Shown: positions 25,891 to 34,024 of the stretch, in pieces
How the letters are laid out: the number at the start of each line of letters is the position of its first letter
Position numbering within the stretch: position 1 is the stretch's first letter
From: Caldimonas mangrovi
Lineage (GTDB): Bacteria; Pseudomonadota; Gammaproteobacteria; Burkholderiales; Burkholderiaceae_C
Assembly (NCBI RefSeq): GCF_023721835.1
Contig: NZ_JAMKFE010000025.1
Location: 1 to 44,616, forward strand
Reading direction: 5' to 3'
DNA: 44,616 bases
The notes under the pieces: generated by a model
The model's input: the letters and a program-made list of their open reading frames with translations, nothing else
Told to the model about the DNA's origin: nothing
Databases searched by the model: none
Program-made: the position numbers and the translations under genes

Positions 25891-28239
25891 ATGCCCCATT
25901 TTTGTTCACGACCCGTCCGCTGCACACCGTCCGTGGCTGCGTCCACCTTGGCAACCGCCGCCTGGCTCGCCTGTGCGCCGCTGCCCGCCAGCAGCGCCGG
26001 CCCCGACGTCTCGTGGACCGGCGGCGCGGGCCCCGACCAGGCGTTCTGGGACCTGGCGCAGAACTGGGATGCGGACTTCCCGCCGTCGCCTTACTTCTAC
26101 CCGGGCGGCGAAAAATGGGTCGACCTCGGCAGCCACGACACCGTCCTGCGCTACGGCAACCATGGCATCGGCCGCTTGACCGGTACGGGCACGTTGACGC
26201 TGGCCGGCGGCGGCATCGGCATGGAGATGGACCTCGACTCGCGCCTGGGCAGCCTGCGGATGGAGGCGGGTGGGTTCGTGCTGCCCTGGCTCACCGTCGG
26301 CAGCTTCCACTGGAGCGGCGGGGGCTTCGGCGGCTATTCGCCGTCCAGCGGCAACGGCTACGTGATCGTCGAGGGCGACGCCCATATCACCGGCGTGTCG
26401 AGCCGCTCCGGCGCCTCGTTCACCTTCCTCGGCAATACCCGGTGGGACGGCACAGGCATCATCGACTCCCGCGGCCTGCTGCAGGTCGGCGCCAACGCGC
26501 ACTTCGACGACCACGCCGGCCCAACCGGCCACGCCTGGTCGCTGGGATTGGATGGGGAATACCTGGTGGAAGGCCGCTACACCAAGACCGGCGTGGGCGA
26601 TTCGACACTGCAGACCATGCGCAGCACCGACTTCCGCAACACCGGCACGGTGGACGTACAAGAGGGCGCATTGAAGATGCGCATCGGCCTGTTCGTGGAA
26701 GGCGACTACGACAGCGGCGTCGAGCCGAGCTTGTGGACCAACGAGGGCACGTTGCAGACATCCGGAGGCTCGCTGCAGGTGCAGTTGCTGGGTGCGACCG
26801 CTGCCCACCGCGGGCAGGCGCTGGTGCACGCCGGATCGATGAGCTTCGAGCTGGAGGATGCCGCGCTGAACAGCAGCGGCGATTGGCGCATCGACAGCAA
26901 TGCGTCGCTCACCTTCCAGGGCAGCCCCGCACAGACGGCGATGTCCACCGTCGACGTCACCAGCGGCCGCATCACCAATCAGGGACAGCTGACCATCCAC
27001 GGCGTGCGCATGCGCGTCGGACCGGACGCGGCGCTGGATGGCCCGGGGCATCTGGCCGTCACCGGGCAGGGCGTGTTCGAGTACGCCCAGCCGCTCGCGC
27101 TGGGCTCCCTGCGCATCGGTGCGGGCGCCGACTCGGCGGGGCACGTGAAGATCGCCGGCAGCCTCGACGTTCAGGACCTGGTGTGGGGCCACGGCAGCTT
27201 GTCGGCCGGTGGCCCGATCACGGTGAGCCGGTATGCGCAACTGAGCGGAGATGCCATCGACGCCGCCGGGCGCCAGGGCAAACGCCTCGACACCGAGCTG
27301 GTGCTGCTCGGCGCCGGTCTGTGGGAGGACGGACGAGACCTGTACGGTGCCGGCGCCCTGCGGATCGCGGCCGGCGCGACGTTCGACGTCCAGCCCGCAC
27401 GGAGCGGTCGCGCGATCGAGCTCGCGCGCGTGCGCAACGCCGGCCGCTTCAATGCCAACGGCGACCTGGTGGTCCACGCCCCGTTCGACAACACCGGCAC
27501 GGTGAACACCGACGGGGGCACGTTGACGTTTCGCGGCCCGCTGGTCAACCGGGGCACGTTGTCGGCGCAATGGGGACGCATCGAGATCGAGTCACCGAAC
27601 GCGCCGTGGCGCAACGAGGGTCGCCTCGAACTGCTCAACGCGCAGGCTCAGGTCGGCGGCGGTTTCGTCAACGCCGGACAGGTGGTGCTCGGCTTGCAGT
27701 CTGACTTCGGCGAGCCGGCCCTGGCTCGGCTCACGGTGGACGGCGACTACGTGCAGGACGATATCGGCGCCGCAAGCTGGATCGACGGCCTTCTGCAGGC
27801 CGACAACCTGCGCTTCGAGGCCGGCAGCTTCGGCGTGGGCTTGCGCGGGAGCGTCGGCTTGGCCGAGTTGGTGGCCGGTACGATCAGTTTTGGCGGCGCG
27901 GCACTGTATCTCGACATCATGAACATCGACTGGATGGACCGGATCGCCATCGACGGCCTGGCCCGCCTGGACGGCCATCTCGATATCGATTTCGGCCAGG
28001 AGCTGCCGTTTGGCGATCTGTCGCAGACCTACCGCATCCTCACGGCGTCCGGCATCCAGGGCAGCTTCGACAGCATCACGAGCAACCTGGATGCCTCCCG
28101 CTATCGCCTGATCGCGCTCTATGGCGACGACCACGTGGAGCTCCAGATCGCCGCGGTGCCGGAGCCGGAAACCTATGCGCTGATGGCGCTCGGGCTCGTC
28201 GTGGTCGGGGCCGTCGGTCGTCGCAGACGCGCGACCTGA
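25891..28239 (+). CDS. PEP-CTERM sorting-domain exported protein (first of a tandem pair)
   Basis: A 782-residue exported protein. A Sec signal peptide (to about residue 35, ending ASSAG) precedes a long, repetitive beta-rich region with units such as NTGTVDVQEGALKM, NTGTVNTDGGTLTF and VNRGTLSAQWGRIEIE, which suggests a beta-solenoid. A conserved pre-tail module (YRILTASGIQGSFDSI, NLDASRYRLIALYG) is followed by the PEP-CTERM tail from about 756: VPEPETY, a hydrophobic helix and RRRR. Exosortase (EpsH), encoded elsewhere, is expected to process the tail during export. A GGAGG site precedes the ATG. The neighbour at 28530 is a paralogue. Confidence 0.92.
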   Translation: MPHFCSRPVRCTPSVAASTLATAAWLACAPLPASSAGPDVSWTGGAGPDQAFWDLAQNWDADFPPSPYFYPGGEKWVDLGSHDTVLRYGNHGIGRLTGTGTLTLAGGGIGMEMDLDSRLGSLRMEAGGFVLPWLTVGSFHWSGGGFGGYSPSSGNGYVIVEGDAHITGVSSRSGASFTFLGNTRWDGTGIIDSRGLLQVGANAHFDDHAGPTGHAWSLGLDGEYLVEGRYTKTGVGDSTLQTMRSTDFRNTGTVDVQEGALKMRIGLFVEGDYDSGVEPSLWTNEGTLQTSGGSLQVQLLGATAAHRGQALVHAGSMSFELEDAALNSSGDWRIDSNASLTFQGSPAQTAMSTVDVTSGRITNQGQLTIHGVRMRVGPDAALDGPGHLAVTGQGVFEYAQPLALGSLRIGAGADSAGHVKIAGSLDVQDLVWGHGSLSAGGPITVSRYAQLSGDAIDAAGRQGKRLDTELVLLGAGLWEDGRDLYGAGALRIAAGATFDVQPARSGRAIELARVRNAGRFNANGDLVVHAPFDNTGTVNTDGGTLTFRGPLVNRGTLSAQWGRIEIESPNAPWRNEGRLELLNAQAQVGGGFVNAGQVVLGLQSDFGEPALARLTVDGDYVQDDIGAASWIDGLLQADNLRFEAGSFGVGLRGSVGLAELVAGTISFGGAALYLDIMNIDWMDRIAIDGLARLDGHLDIDFGQELPFGDLSQTYRILTASGIQGSFDSITSNLDASRYRLIALYGDDHVELQIAAVPEPETYALMALGLVVVGAVGRRRRAT

Positions 28240-28356
28240 GGAAGACGCGCAAGCGGCCCACGACGGCAGGTATCAGGACGCAACAACGGGGCCGTGCGGC
28301 AGGGAAATCGCGCAGCGCGACACCACGGCGATCGAGGCTGGCGTTGCCCTCCGGCA

Positions 28357-28504
28357 CTTAACGATTGCTTGCATTCCGGAGCACCCGATCGAGCAAAACC
28401 GGATCAGGCTCGCGAAGGCAAGGCGCGTGAACGGCCCGACGAAACCGTCCGCGACGAGCCTTGCAGGCCGCCTGCGTATTCGCTCCCCGCTCGCGTCCTG
28501 GCAC
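28357..28504 (+). promoter_or_regulatory. Upstream region of second PEP-CTERM gene, with the same two blocks
   Basis: Block 1 (28357-28377) contains CTTAACGATTGCTTGCA; block 2 (28462-28504) runs from TGCAGG to CTGGCAC. Both correspond to blocks before the first PEP-CTERM gene, though the gap between them is 84 bases here and 50 there. In the 290-base intergenic stretch 28240-28529 I see no other gene. Confidence 0.55.
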
Positions 28505-28529
28505 TCCGGGAGCGAGCAGGGAGACACAC

Positions 28530-30644
28530 ATGCGCCCCAGTTCCTTCAGGCCCCCTCAGCTTCATCTCCTGGCAGCCGCTGCTTTCGCGTGCATGCCGCC
28601 GGTCGCCACCGCCGACCCGCCCCCCGCCTACATCGCGCCCGGCGAAACCTGGGTCGACGACGTTCCGGTCGGATGGTCCTACAGCGACGAGTACATCGAC
28701 TTCGTCAATGAAGGCCGCTACGTCAAGACGGGCGATGGTGGGCGGGGCTATACCTGGGCCTGGGGTTTCGACAATCGCGGCGAATATGACGTGACGGCCG
28801 GTGCCGTCAGCTTCGGCCTCGGCGCCGCCAGCAACGGCTGGAGGAACTCCGGCCAGCTGTACGTGCGCGAAGGCGCGCAAATGGAAGTCTTCATGCCCCG
28901 CTTCAACGCGACATCGGTCCACTCGGGCCACGTACACGTCGAGCGGAATGCGGTGTTCGGGCTGGGCATGGCTCTCAGCTCCGTGCTGGAGAGTTCCGGC
29001 GCCTGGACGGTCGACCGAGGCGGGCACTTGGCGTTCTCCGGGGCTTCCGGCCCTGATCCGTGGGGCGGGTCTTCGCCCGGCGACAGCTTCACCGGCGTCG
29101 GCATCCGCAACGAGGGCGTGGTGAGTTTCTCCGGCAACTACGCCCGCTTCAGTGGCGGCGCCACCTTGTCCGGCTCGGGCCGGGTCGAGCTGGTCGACGG
29201 CGCCGTCCTCGACCTCCTCGACGATCTGCGCATCGGCAGCCTGCTCGTCGACCAGCCCGTCCCCTCCGATGTCCTGCCCACCTTCAGCCTGCTGCGTGCC
29301 CGCCACGTCACGCTGGACGCGCTCGAGTGGGGCTCGGGGAAGCTGGAGGTCTCGTCGGTCACGGTGCACGGCGCGACGCGCCTGTACGGCTACACCTACC
29401 ACGAATACCAGGACGGGCAAAGCTCGAGCTTCGTGCGCGAGAAGCGTGTCGAGAACCCCTTCGTCTTCCAGGGCGACGTCGACTGGGCCGGGGACTATGC
29501 CCTCGTCGGCGGCGGCCGCATCACCGTCGACACCGCCGGTCGTTTCCTGGACAACCACGACCACCGCGACCCGTGGACCGGCGTGCGCATGCCGCAATAC
29601 ATCGACATCGCGCGCTTCGACAACCACGGCACCTACCTCAAGACGGGGGCCGGCGACACCACGGTGCTGGCTCCTTTCGTCAACACCGGGCTGGTGACAA
29701 ACCGTGGGGCCGGCACGTTGACGCTGGCCGGAGCCGTCGACAACCGCGGCACGCTGGAAGCCGACGGTGCCAGGTTGGTGGTGCACGGGGCGCTGCAACA
29801 GTTGCAGCTCGACCAGGCCACTTATCCGAGGAGCCACATGCTGACCGGCGGCCGCTACGTCATGCGCAACGGCGTCATCGTGCTGACGCCCCGGGCCGCC
29901 GACGCACCGCGCCTGGCCGACGCGAAGATCCGTACCAACGGCGGCCATATCGTGCTCGATGGGCCCGGAGCCGGCCTGCGGGTCGCGCACCTGGGCAGCG
30001 ACTACGAGGCGTTGGACGAACTCATCTGGAACAAGGGTTCGCTGGTCCTGCTCAACGGCGCGCAGCTCGGGACCGGCATGCCGTTCTACAACGCCGGCGC
30101 GCTCAGCGTCGGCGCCGGCAGCCTGCTGGATGTCGCCGACCGCTACACGAATGACGGCGGAGCGGCCTGGATCGGCGGGCGGCTCGACGCGGAAAGCTTC
30201 AGCTTCTTCAGCGGCACGCTCGGCGCGGGCCTCGAAGGCGAGGTCGGTGACGGCGTACTGAGCGGCGGCGCACTGGCGCTCGGCGGCACGGGGATGCTGC
30301 ACCTGGACCTGCTGGGCTCCGAGCACTTCGACACGCTGAGCCTGGCCGACGCTGCGATGCTCGGCGGGCAGTTGTGGGCGGAGTTCGGGCCCGGCGCGGC
30401 GCCGCTCGGCAGCTTCCGCTTCCTCACCGCGGACGGGGGCGTCAGCGGCCGTTTCGCCTCCATCGCCAGCAACCTCGATCCGTCGCGTTATGTGCTTTCG
30501 GCGGTGTATGGCGCGACCTATGTCGAACTCAACGTGGCGGCCGTGCCGGAGCCTGAAACCTACCTGCTGATGGCCATCGGTCTCGGTCTGCTGGGGTACG
30601 TGGGTCGCCGCCGTCGACCCGGCGCTGCAAGGCCGGGCGACTGA
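28530..30644 (+). CDS. PEP-CTERM sorting-domain exported protein (second of a tandem pair)
   Basis: A 704-residue paralogue of the preceding protein. A signal peptide (to about residue 29, ending VATADP) is followed by beta-rich repeats (GRYVKTGDGGRGYTWAWGFD, GTYLKTGAGDTTVLAPFVNT, GAVDNRGTLEADGARLVVHG), the same pre-tail module (FRFLTADGGVSGRFASI, NLDPSRYVLSAVYG) and a PEP-CTERM tail from about residue 672 (VPEPETY, hydrophobic helix, GRRRR). A GCAGGGAG site precedes the ATG at 28530. Such proteins are usually surface or exopolysaccharide-associated in biofilm-forming betaproteobacteria. Confidence 0.92.
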   Translation: MRPSSFRPPQLHLLAAAAFACMPPVATADPPPAYIAPGETWVDDVPVGWSYSDEYIDFVNEGRYVKTGDGGRGYTWAWGFDNRGEYDVTAGAVSFGLGAASNGWRNSGQLYVREGAQMEVFMPRFNATSVHSGHVHVERNAVFGLGMALSSVLESSGAWTVDRGGHLAFSGASGPDPWGGSSPGDSFTGVGIRNEGVVSFSGNYARFSGGATLSGSGRVELVDGAVLDLLDDLRIGSLLVDQPVPSDVLPTFSLLRARHVTLDALEWGSGKLEVSSVTVHGATRLYGYTYHEYQDGQSSSFVREKRVENPFVFQGDVDWAGDYALVGGGRITVDTAGRFLDNHDHRDPWTGVRMPQYIDIARFDNHGTYLKTGAGDTTVLAPFVNTGLVTNRGAGTLTLAGAVDNRGTLEADGARLVVHGALQQLQLDQATYPRSHMLTGGRYVMRNGVIVLTPRAADAPRLADAKIRTNGGHIVLDGPGAGLRVAHLGSDYEALDELIWNKGSLVLLNGAQLGTGMPFYNAGALSVGAGSLLDVADRYTNDGGAAWIGGRLDAESFSFFSGTLGAGLEGEVGDGVLSGGALALGGTGMLHLDLLGSEHFDTLSLADAAMLGGQLWAEFGPGAAPLGSFRFLTADGGVSGRFASIASNLDPSRYVLSAVYGATYVELNVAAVPEPETYLLMAIGLGLLGYVGRRRRPGAARPGD

Positions 30645-30647
30645 CCT

Positions 30648-31262
30648 TCAACAGCGTTCGATGCCGGCGGTGAGGGCAGGAGACGCCAGCGATTGCCACC
30701 ATGCGTGCAATCGCTCGGCGGCCTCCTCGACACGGCCTTCGTTGCGGATCACGCAGTCCGCTGCGACAGATTCGCCGAGCGCGGCCGCGCGCAGCAAGCG
30801 TCGCTCGATCTCGGACGCGGACTCGCGGCCTCGCAAGGCCAGTCGGGCAGCAAGCGTCGGGGAAGACGCTGTCACCAGCACCACCCTCGCCCGTGGCGCC
30901 AGACGCCGCAGCGCCTGCAGCTGCCCGCGAGATCCGTTGAGCACCAGCCACTGCCCGCGCTCCATAGGCGCCAGCAAGGTGCGCCGAACGCCGTAGTGCA
31001 AGCCGTTGGCACGCCAGTGCAACGCCAGCAGCCCCTGGACGAGCAGCCGCTCCATCTGCACCTCGTCCACGGCCTCGTGCTGTTCGGCGTGCGGGTGCCG
31101 GGAGGACCGGCGTGTGATGATGCGCTGCGCAAACGCCACCGGGGCATGCGGTGGCAACCCGTCTCGCCAGGCTCGCAGCACCGTATCCTTGCCCGCGCCC
31201 GAGGGACCGACCACGTACAGGAGGCGGCCGCCGCCATCGGGCAGCGATGCGTCAGCGTGCAA
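30648..31262 (-). CDS. phnN: Ribose 1,5-bisphosphate phosphokinase
   Basis: A roughly 204-residue P-loop kinase related to guanylate kinase, converting ribose 1,5-bisphosphate to PRPP at the end of C-P lyase metabolism. The P-loop is VVGPSGAGKDTVL near residue 20; RIITRR and HWRANGLHYGV follow, as in PhnN. No ATG fits; I place the start at TTG 31262, preceded by GAGG at seven bases and overlapping the end of the DUF1045 gene by 11 bases. The exact start is uncertain. It ends three bases from the convergent PEP-CTERM gene. Confidence 0.88.
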   Translation of the reverse strand: MHADASLPDGGGRLLYVVGPSGAGKDTVLRAWRDGLPPHAPVAFAQRIITRRSSRHPHAEQHEAVDEVQMERLLVQGLLALHWRANGLHYGVRRTLLAPMERGQWLVLNGSRGQLQALRRLAPRARVVLVTASSPTLAARLALRGRESASEIERRLLRAAALGESVAADCVIRNEGRVEEAAERLHAWWQSLASPALTAGIERC

Positions 31263-31977
31263 GTTCGAACCTCGTCGCCAAACGGAACGGCCTGCCGGGT
31301 GCGGGCTCGACGAACAGGCACAGTGCATCGCAACGCATAGGCACGCCGAGGGCCTCGCCGAAATGCTCGCGTGCCCGCTCCAAGAGGGCGTCACGCGGCT
31401 CGCCCGGCAACGCGTCGAGCGGGTCGGTCAGCGTCATGTGAAAGCGCCACTCGCTCAACACGTAGGGGTAGCCGTGAGCCTCGAGCAGCGCCTGCTGCTG
31501 CGGCGTCAGCGTCAATGAATGGCGCCTCGCACGCTCTTCATCGGTCGGCGGTGCCCGAAAGGTATCGAGATCGATCACGCACGCGTCGGCCAGGCGCTGC
31601 AGCGGGTGGTCGGCCCCGAGCGCCTGCGCCGGCCGCAAGGCGAGAAAGCGCCCGAGCCATGCCACGTCGAGCACCGGCATGTCGAACGCCGGGGTTCGGC
31701 TGGCAAGCCGGGCCACCGCCCCCAGCAGGGCCGTCTCCGACCAAGGCTCGCGCAGCCGGAACGGCGGCTTCAGTGTCGCGTGGAAGCCGTAGCGGCGCGG
31801 CTCGCTGATGTGAGGTCGTGCCGGCTCGGGCCAGCCGGTGTCAGGCGACAACGGGTCGCGCTGCAGCCACCGGCAACCGGTCTCCCACAACGGGTGATTG
31901 GCCGCAGGAGCGAAGTAGACCGCATAGCGGTGCACGGTGGTCGTCGTACCCATCATCCGCGTCGATCCGCCTGTCAT
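31252..31977 (-). CDS. DUF1045 phosphonate-operon protein, 2H phosphoesterase type
   Basis: A 241-residue member of the DUF1045 family often found in phosphonate operons. Two H-x-T motifs are visible, in YGFHATLKPPF (about residue 70) and WRFHMTLTDPL (about 180), the double signature of 2H phosphoesterases acting on cyclic phosphates. C-P lyase yields 5-phosphoribosyl 1,2-cyclic phosphate, normally opened by PhnP; no phnP is present here, so this protein may do that job (inference). The ATG at 31977 overlaps the phnF stop (ATGA); the ATG at 31956 is an alternative. Confidence 0.85.
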   Translation of the reverse strand: MTGGSTRMMGTTTTVHRYAVYFAPAANHPLWETGCRWLQRDPLSPDTGWPEPARPHISEPRRYGFHATLKPPFRLREPWSETALLGAVARLASRTPAFDMPVLDVAWLGRFLALRPAQALGADHPLQRLADACVIDLDTFRAPPTDEERARRHSLTLTPQQQALLEAHGYPYVLSEWRFHMTLTDPLDALPGEPRDALLERAREHFGEALGVPMRCDALCLFVEPAPGRPFRLATRFELAR

Positions 31978-32735
31978 TCGGGTTGAAAGTCCTCGGGAGA
32001 CACGCTCAACTGCACCGCGTCGGCCGCGAACAGCGTGGTACCAGCCTCGACCGGCACGCCATGGCCGTCGACGTTGACGTAATCGACCAGCAGCACCGGC
32101 GCATTCACCGGCCGCGCCAGTGCGTCGGCTTCCTCGTGCGTCGGCATGCGACACGAGACCACGCTGCGCTGGCGCGTGTAGTCGTCCACGCCGAATTCGC
32201 GCAACGACGCGGTGATCGAACGCGTGCGGCCGAAAGCCTGCGCAATGCCCGCAAAGCGCACCGCCGGGAACACGCTGGTGCTGACGCCGATCGGGCGTCC
32301 TCGCACGACGGCACGGGTGCGCAGCACCTCGACACGGTCTTTCGCCGCGATGCGCAGCGGCTGCGCCCATGTACCCGCTTCCTGCACCTCGGCGCCACGC
32401 AGTTCGCGCCGGGCTTGCTCGCCGCCGTCGGCGAGGTTCTGCGTCAGCCGCGTGCGGCGCTGCAGCGCGTAGTCGAGCACCAGCTCGCGCACGAAAGTGC
32501 CGCGGCCGTGCACGACACGCACGTACCCACTCTCGGCGAGCGAGCGCACCGCCTGTCGCAGCGTGTGACGATGAACGGCAAAGCGCTCGGCGAGCGCCGT
32601 CTCGTTGGGCAGGCGCTCGCCGGGCAGGATGCGGCCCGCGGCGATGTCCTCGCGCAGCGCGCGCGCAATGGTTTCCCACCGGCGCGCCGGCACATCGGTG
32701 ACGGCGGCATCGGGCGGCGACGGATCGTTGAACAT
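31974..32735 (-). CDS. phnF: GntR/HutC-type phosphonate regulator
   Basis: A 253-residue regulator. The N-terminal winged helix-turn-helix (ETIARALREDIAAGRILPGE, LPNETALAERFAVHRHTLRQ, AVRSLAESGYVRVVHGRGTF, residues about 20-85) is followed by a UTRA-type effector domain ending in LLVDYVNVDGHGVPVEAGTT. PhnF-type proteins repress phn genes. It is divergent from phnG, and heads a minus-strand set phnF-DUF1045-phnN joined by overlaps. A near-palindrome shared with the phnC promoter is its likely operator. Confidence 0.93.
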   Translation of the reverse strand: MFNDPSPPDAAVTDVPARRWETIARALREDIAAGRILPGERLPNETALAERFAVHRHTLRQAVRSLAESGYVRVVHGRGTFVRELVLDYALQRRTRLTQNLADGGEQARRELRGAEVQEAGTWAQPLRIAAKDRVEVLRTRAVVRGRPIGVSTSVFPAVRFAGIAQAFGRTRSITASLREFGVDDYTRQRSVVSCRMPTHEEADALARPVNAPVLLVDYVNVDGHGVPVEAGTTLFAADAVQLSVSPEDFQPE

Positions 32736-32766
32736 GACGGCTTTCCTGGTTGGGACATGTCGGAGT

Positions 32767-32784
32767 GCTTCAACAAACTGTCAT
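32767..32784 (+). promoter_or_regulatory. Half-conserved Pho box before phnG
   Basis: GCTTCAA-CAAA-CTGTCAT has the 7-4-7 layout of a PhoB site; the second half-site is the exact consensus CTGTCAT, the first is degenerate. It lies 51 bases before the phnG start. Taken alone it would be weak, but the phnC promoter has a much better one. Confidence 0.4.
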
Positions 32785-32814
32785 CAACCCCCCGGACACT
32801 GGGCAACATCTTAG

Positions 32815-32830
32815 AGACGTCTAGATGACA
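32815..32830. promoter_or_regulatory. Probable PhnF operator before phnG
   Basis: CGTCTAGATGA (32818-32828) is a near-palindrome centred on TCTAGA and lies eight bases before the phnG ATG. The same 11 bases occur exactly, in the other orientation, at 43542-43552 before phnC. A site shared by two phn promoters and adjoining phnF is best explained as the GntR regulator's operator. Confidence 0.6.
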
Positions 32831-32835
32831 AGCTC

Positions 32836-33315
32836 ATGTCAAGCACTGCACCGATCGACGACACGACACCCCGGCGCGCCTGGCTCGCCGTGCTGGCGCA
32901 CGCGACGACCGACGAGCTGCGGCGGCTCGCCGCGCCGATTGCCGAAGCGCAGCGCTTCGACTGGCTGCGCCCGCCCGAAACCGGCCTGGTGATGCTGCGC
33001 GGCCGCATCGGCAACACCGGCGACCGCTTCAACCTGGGTGAGGCGACGGTCACGCGGTGCGTGGTGCGCGTCGCCCATCCCGAAGGCGGCAGCACGGCCG
33101 GCGTCGGCTACGTGCTCGGCCGCGATGCCGAGCGGGCGCGCTGGGTGGCCTGCCTCGATGCCTTGCTGCAAGCCGGCGCCTCGCACGCCGACGTGATGCA
33201 CCGCGTCGTCGAGCCTCTGGCCGCGCTGGCCCGCCAGCGCCACCGTACGGAGCAGGCCGCCGCGGCGTCCAGCCGCGTCCAGTTCTATACCCTGCAAGCG
33301 GAGCTGAATCCATGA
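32836..33315 (+). CDS. phnG: C-P lyase subunit PhnG
   Basis: A 159-residue subunit of the PhnGHIJ core complex, which with PhnI, PhnH and PhnL attaches phosphonate to the ribose C1 of ATP. Family segments are RAWLAVLAHATTDEL, RPPETGLVMLRGRIGNTGDRFNLGEATVTRC and GVGYVLGRDAERA. It is the first gene of the phnGHIJ-GNAT-phnKLM operon. No Shine-Dalgarno is visible; the operator lies just before the ATG. Confidence 0.95.
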   Translation: MSSTAPIDDTTPRRAWLAVLAHATTDELRRLAAPIAEAQRFDWLRPPETGLVMLRGRIGNTGDRFNLGEATVTRCVVRVAHPEGGSTAGVGYVLGRDAERARWVACLDALLQAGASHADVMHRVVEPLAALARQRHRTEQAAAASSRVQFYTLQAELNP

Positions 33316-34022
33316 ACACTGCCGCCCCGGCGCTGGCCAACCTGCCGCTCGGTTTCGCCGACGCGGTGCACGGCACGCAGACCAGCTTCCGTGGCCTGCT
33401 CGACGCCATGGCGCGGCCGGGTCGCGTGCACCGCCTCGAATCCGCGACTGCGCATCAGCTGCAGTTCCCGCCTGCCATCAGTCCCGCGATGGCGGCCCTG
33501 CTGCTGACGTTGTGCGATGCCGACACACGCGTGTGGATCAGCCCGGCCTTCGGCGCCGGAGCCGCACACATCCATGCGTTCGGCCGCTTCCACACGGGGC
33601 TCGTCTCGGTCGACGACCTGCGCCGGGCGCAATTCGCCTTCCTGCCCGCCAGCGACGCTCCTGAGCGGGCACTGCGCGAGCTGCCCCACGGCAGCGACGA
33701 GGTGCCGCAGGACGGTGCCACGCTGGTCATCGACACGCCGCTGCTCGCCGCGCAGGAAGAAGACGCGGACGGCCGCACCACCGGCCCGCTCGACCGCGAG
33801 GCCGCGGACGCGACGCCGTGGGTGCGGCTGACCGGCCCCGGCGTGCAGCACGCGCACCGCCTCGCGGTGGGCGGCCTCGGCCTCGCGTTCTGGCGTGCGC
33901 GCCAGGCCTTGCAGACGCGGTTTCCGCGGGGGGTCGATGTGGTCTTCACCTGCGGCGAACGCGTCGCCGCCGTGCCGCGCTCGACACAGGTCGAGCCGCT
34001 GCTCGCCATGGAAGGGAACTGA
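33312..34022 (+). CDS. phnH: C-P lyase subunit PhnH
   Basis: A 236-residue subunit of the C-P lyase core, related to PLP-fold proteins without bound cofactor. Recognisable parts are GFADAVHGTQTSFRGLLDAM near the start, AALLLTLCDADTRVW, and RLTGPGVQHAHRLAVGGL with FPRGVDVVFTCGERVAAVPR at the C-terminus. Its ATG overlaps the phnG stop (ATGA). Confidence 0.95.
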   Translation: MNTAAPALANLPLGFADAVHGTQTSFRGLLDAMARPGRVHRLESATAHQLQFPPAISPAMAALLLTLCDADTRVWISPAFGAGAAHIHAFGRFHTGLVSVDDLRRAQFAFLPASDAPERALRELPHGSDEVPQDGATLVIDTPLLAAQEEDADGRTTGPLDREAADATPWVRLTGPGVQHAHRLAVGGLGLAFWRARQALQTRFPRGVDVVFTCGERVAAVPRSTQVEPLLAMEGN

Positions 34023-34024
34023 CG

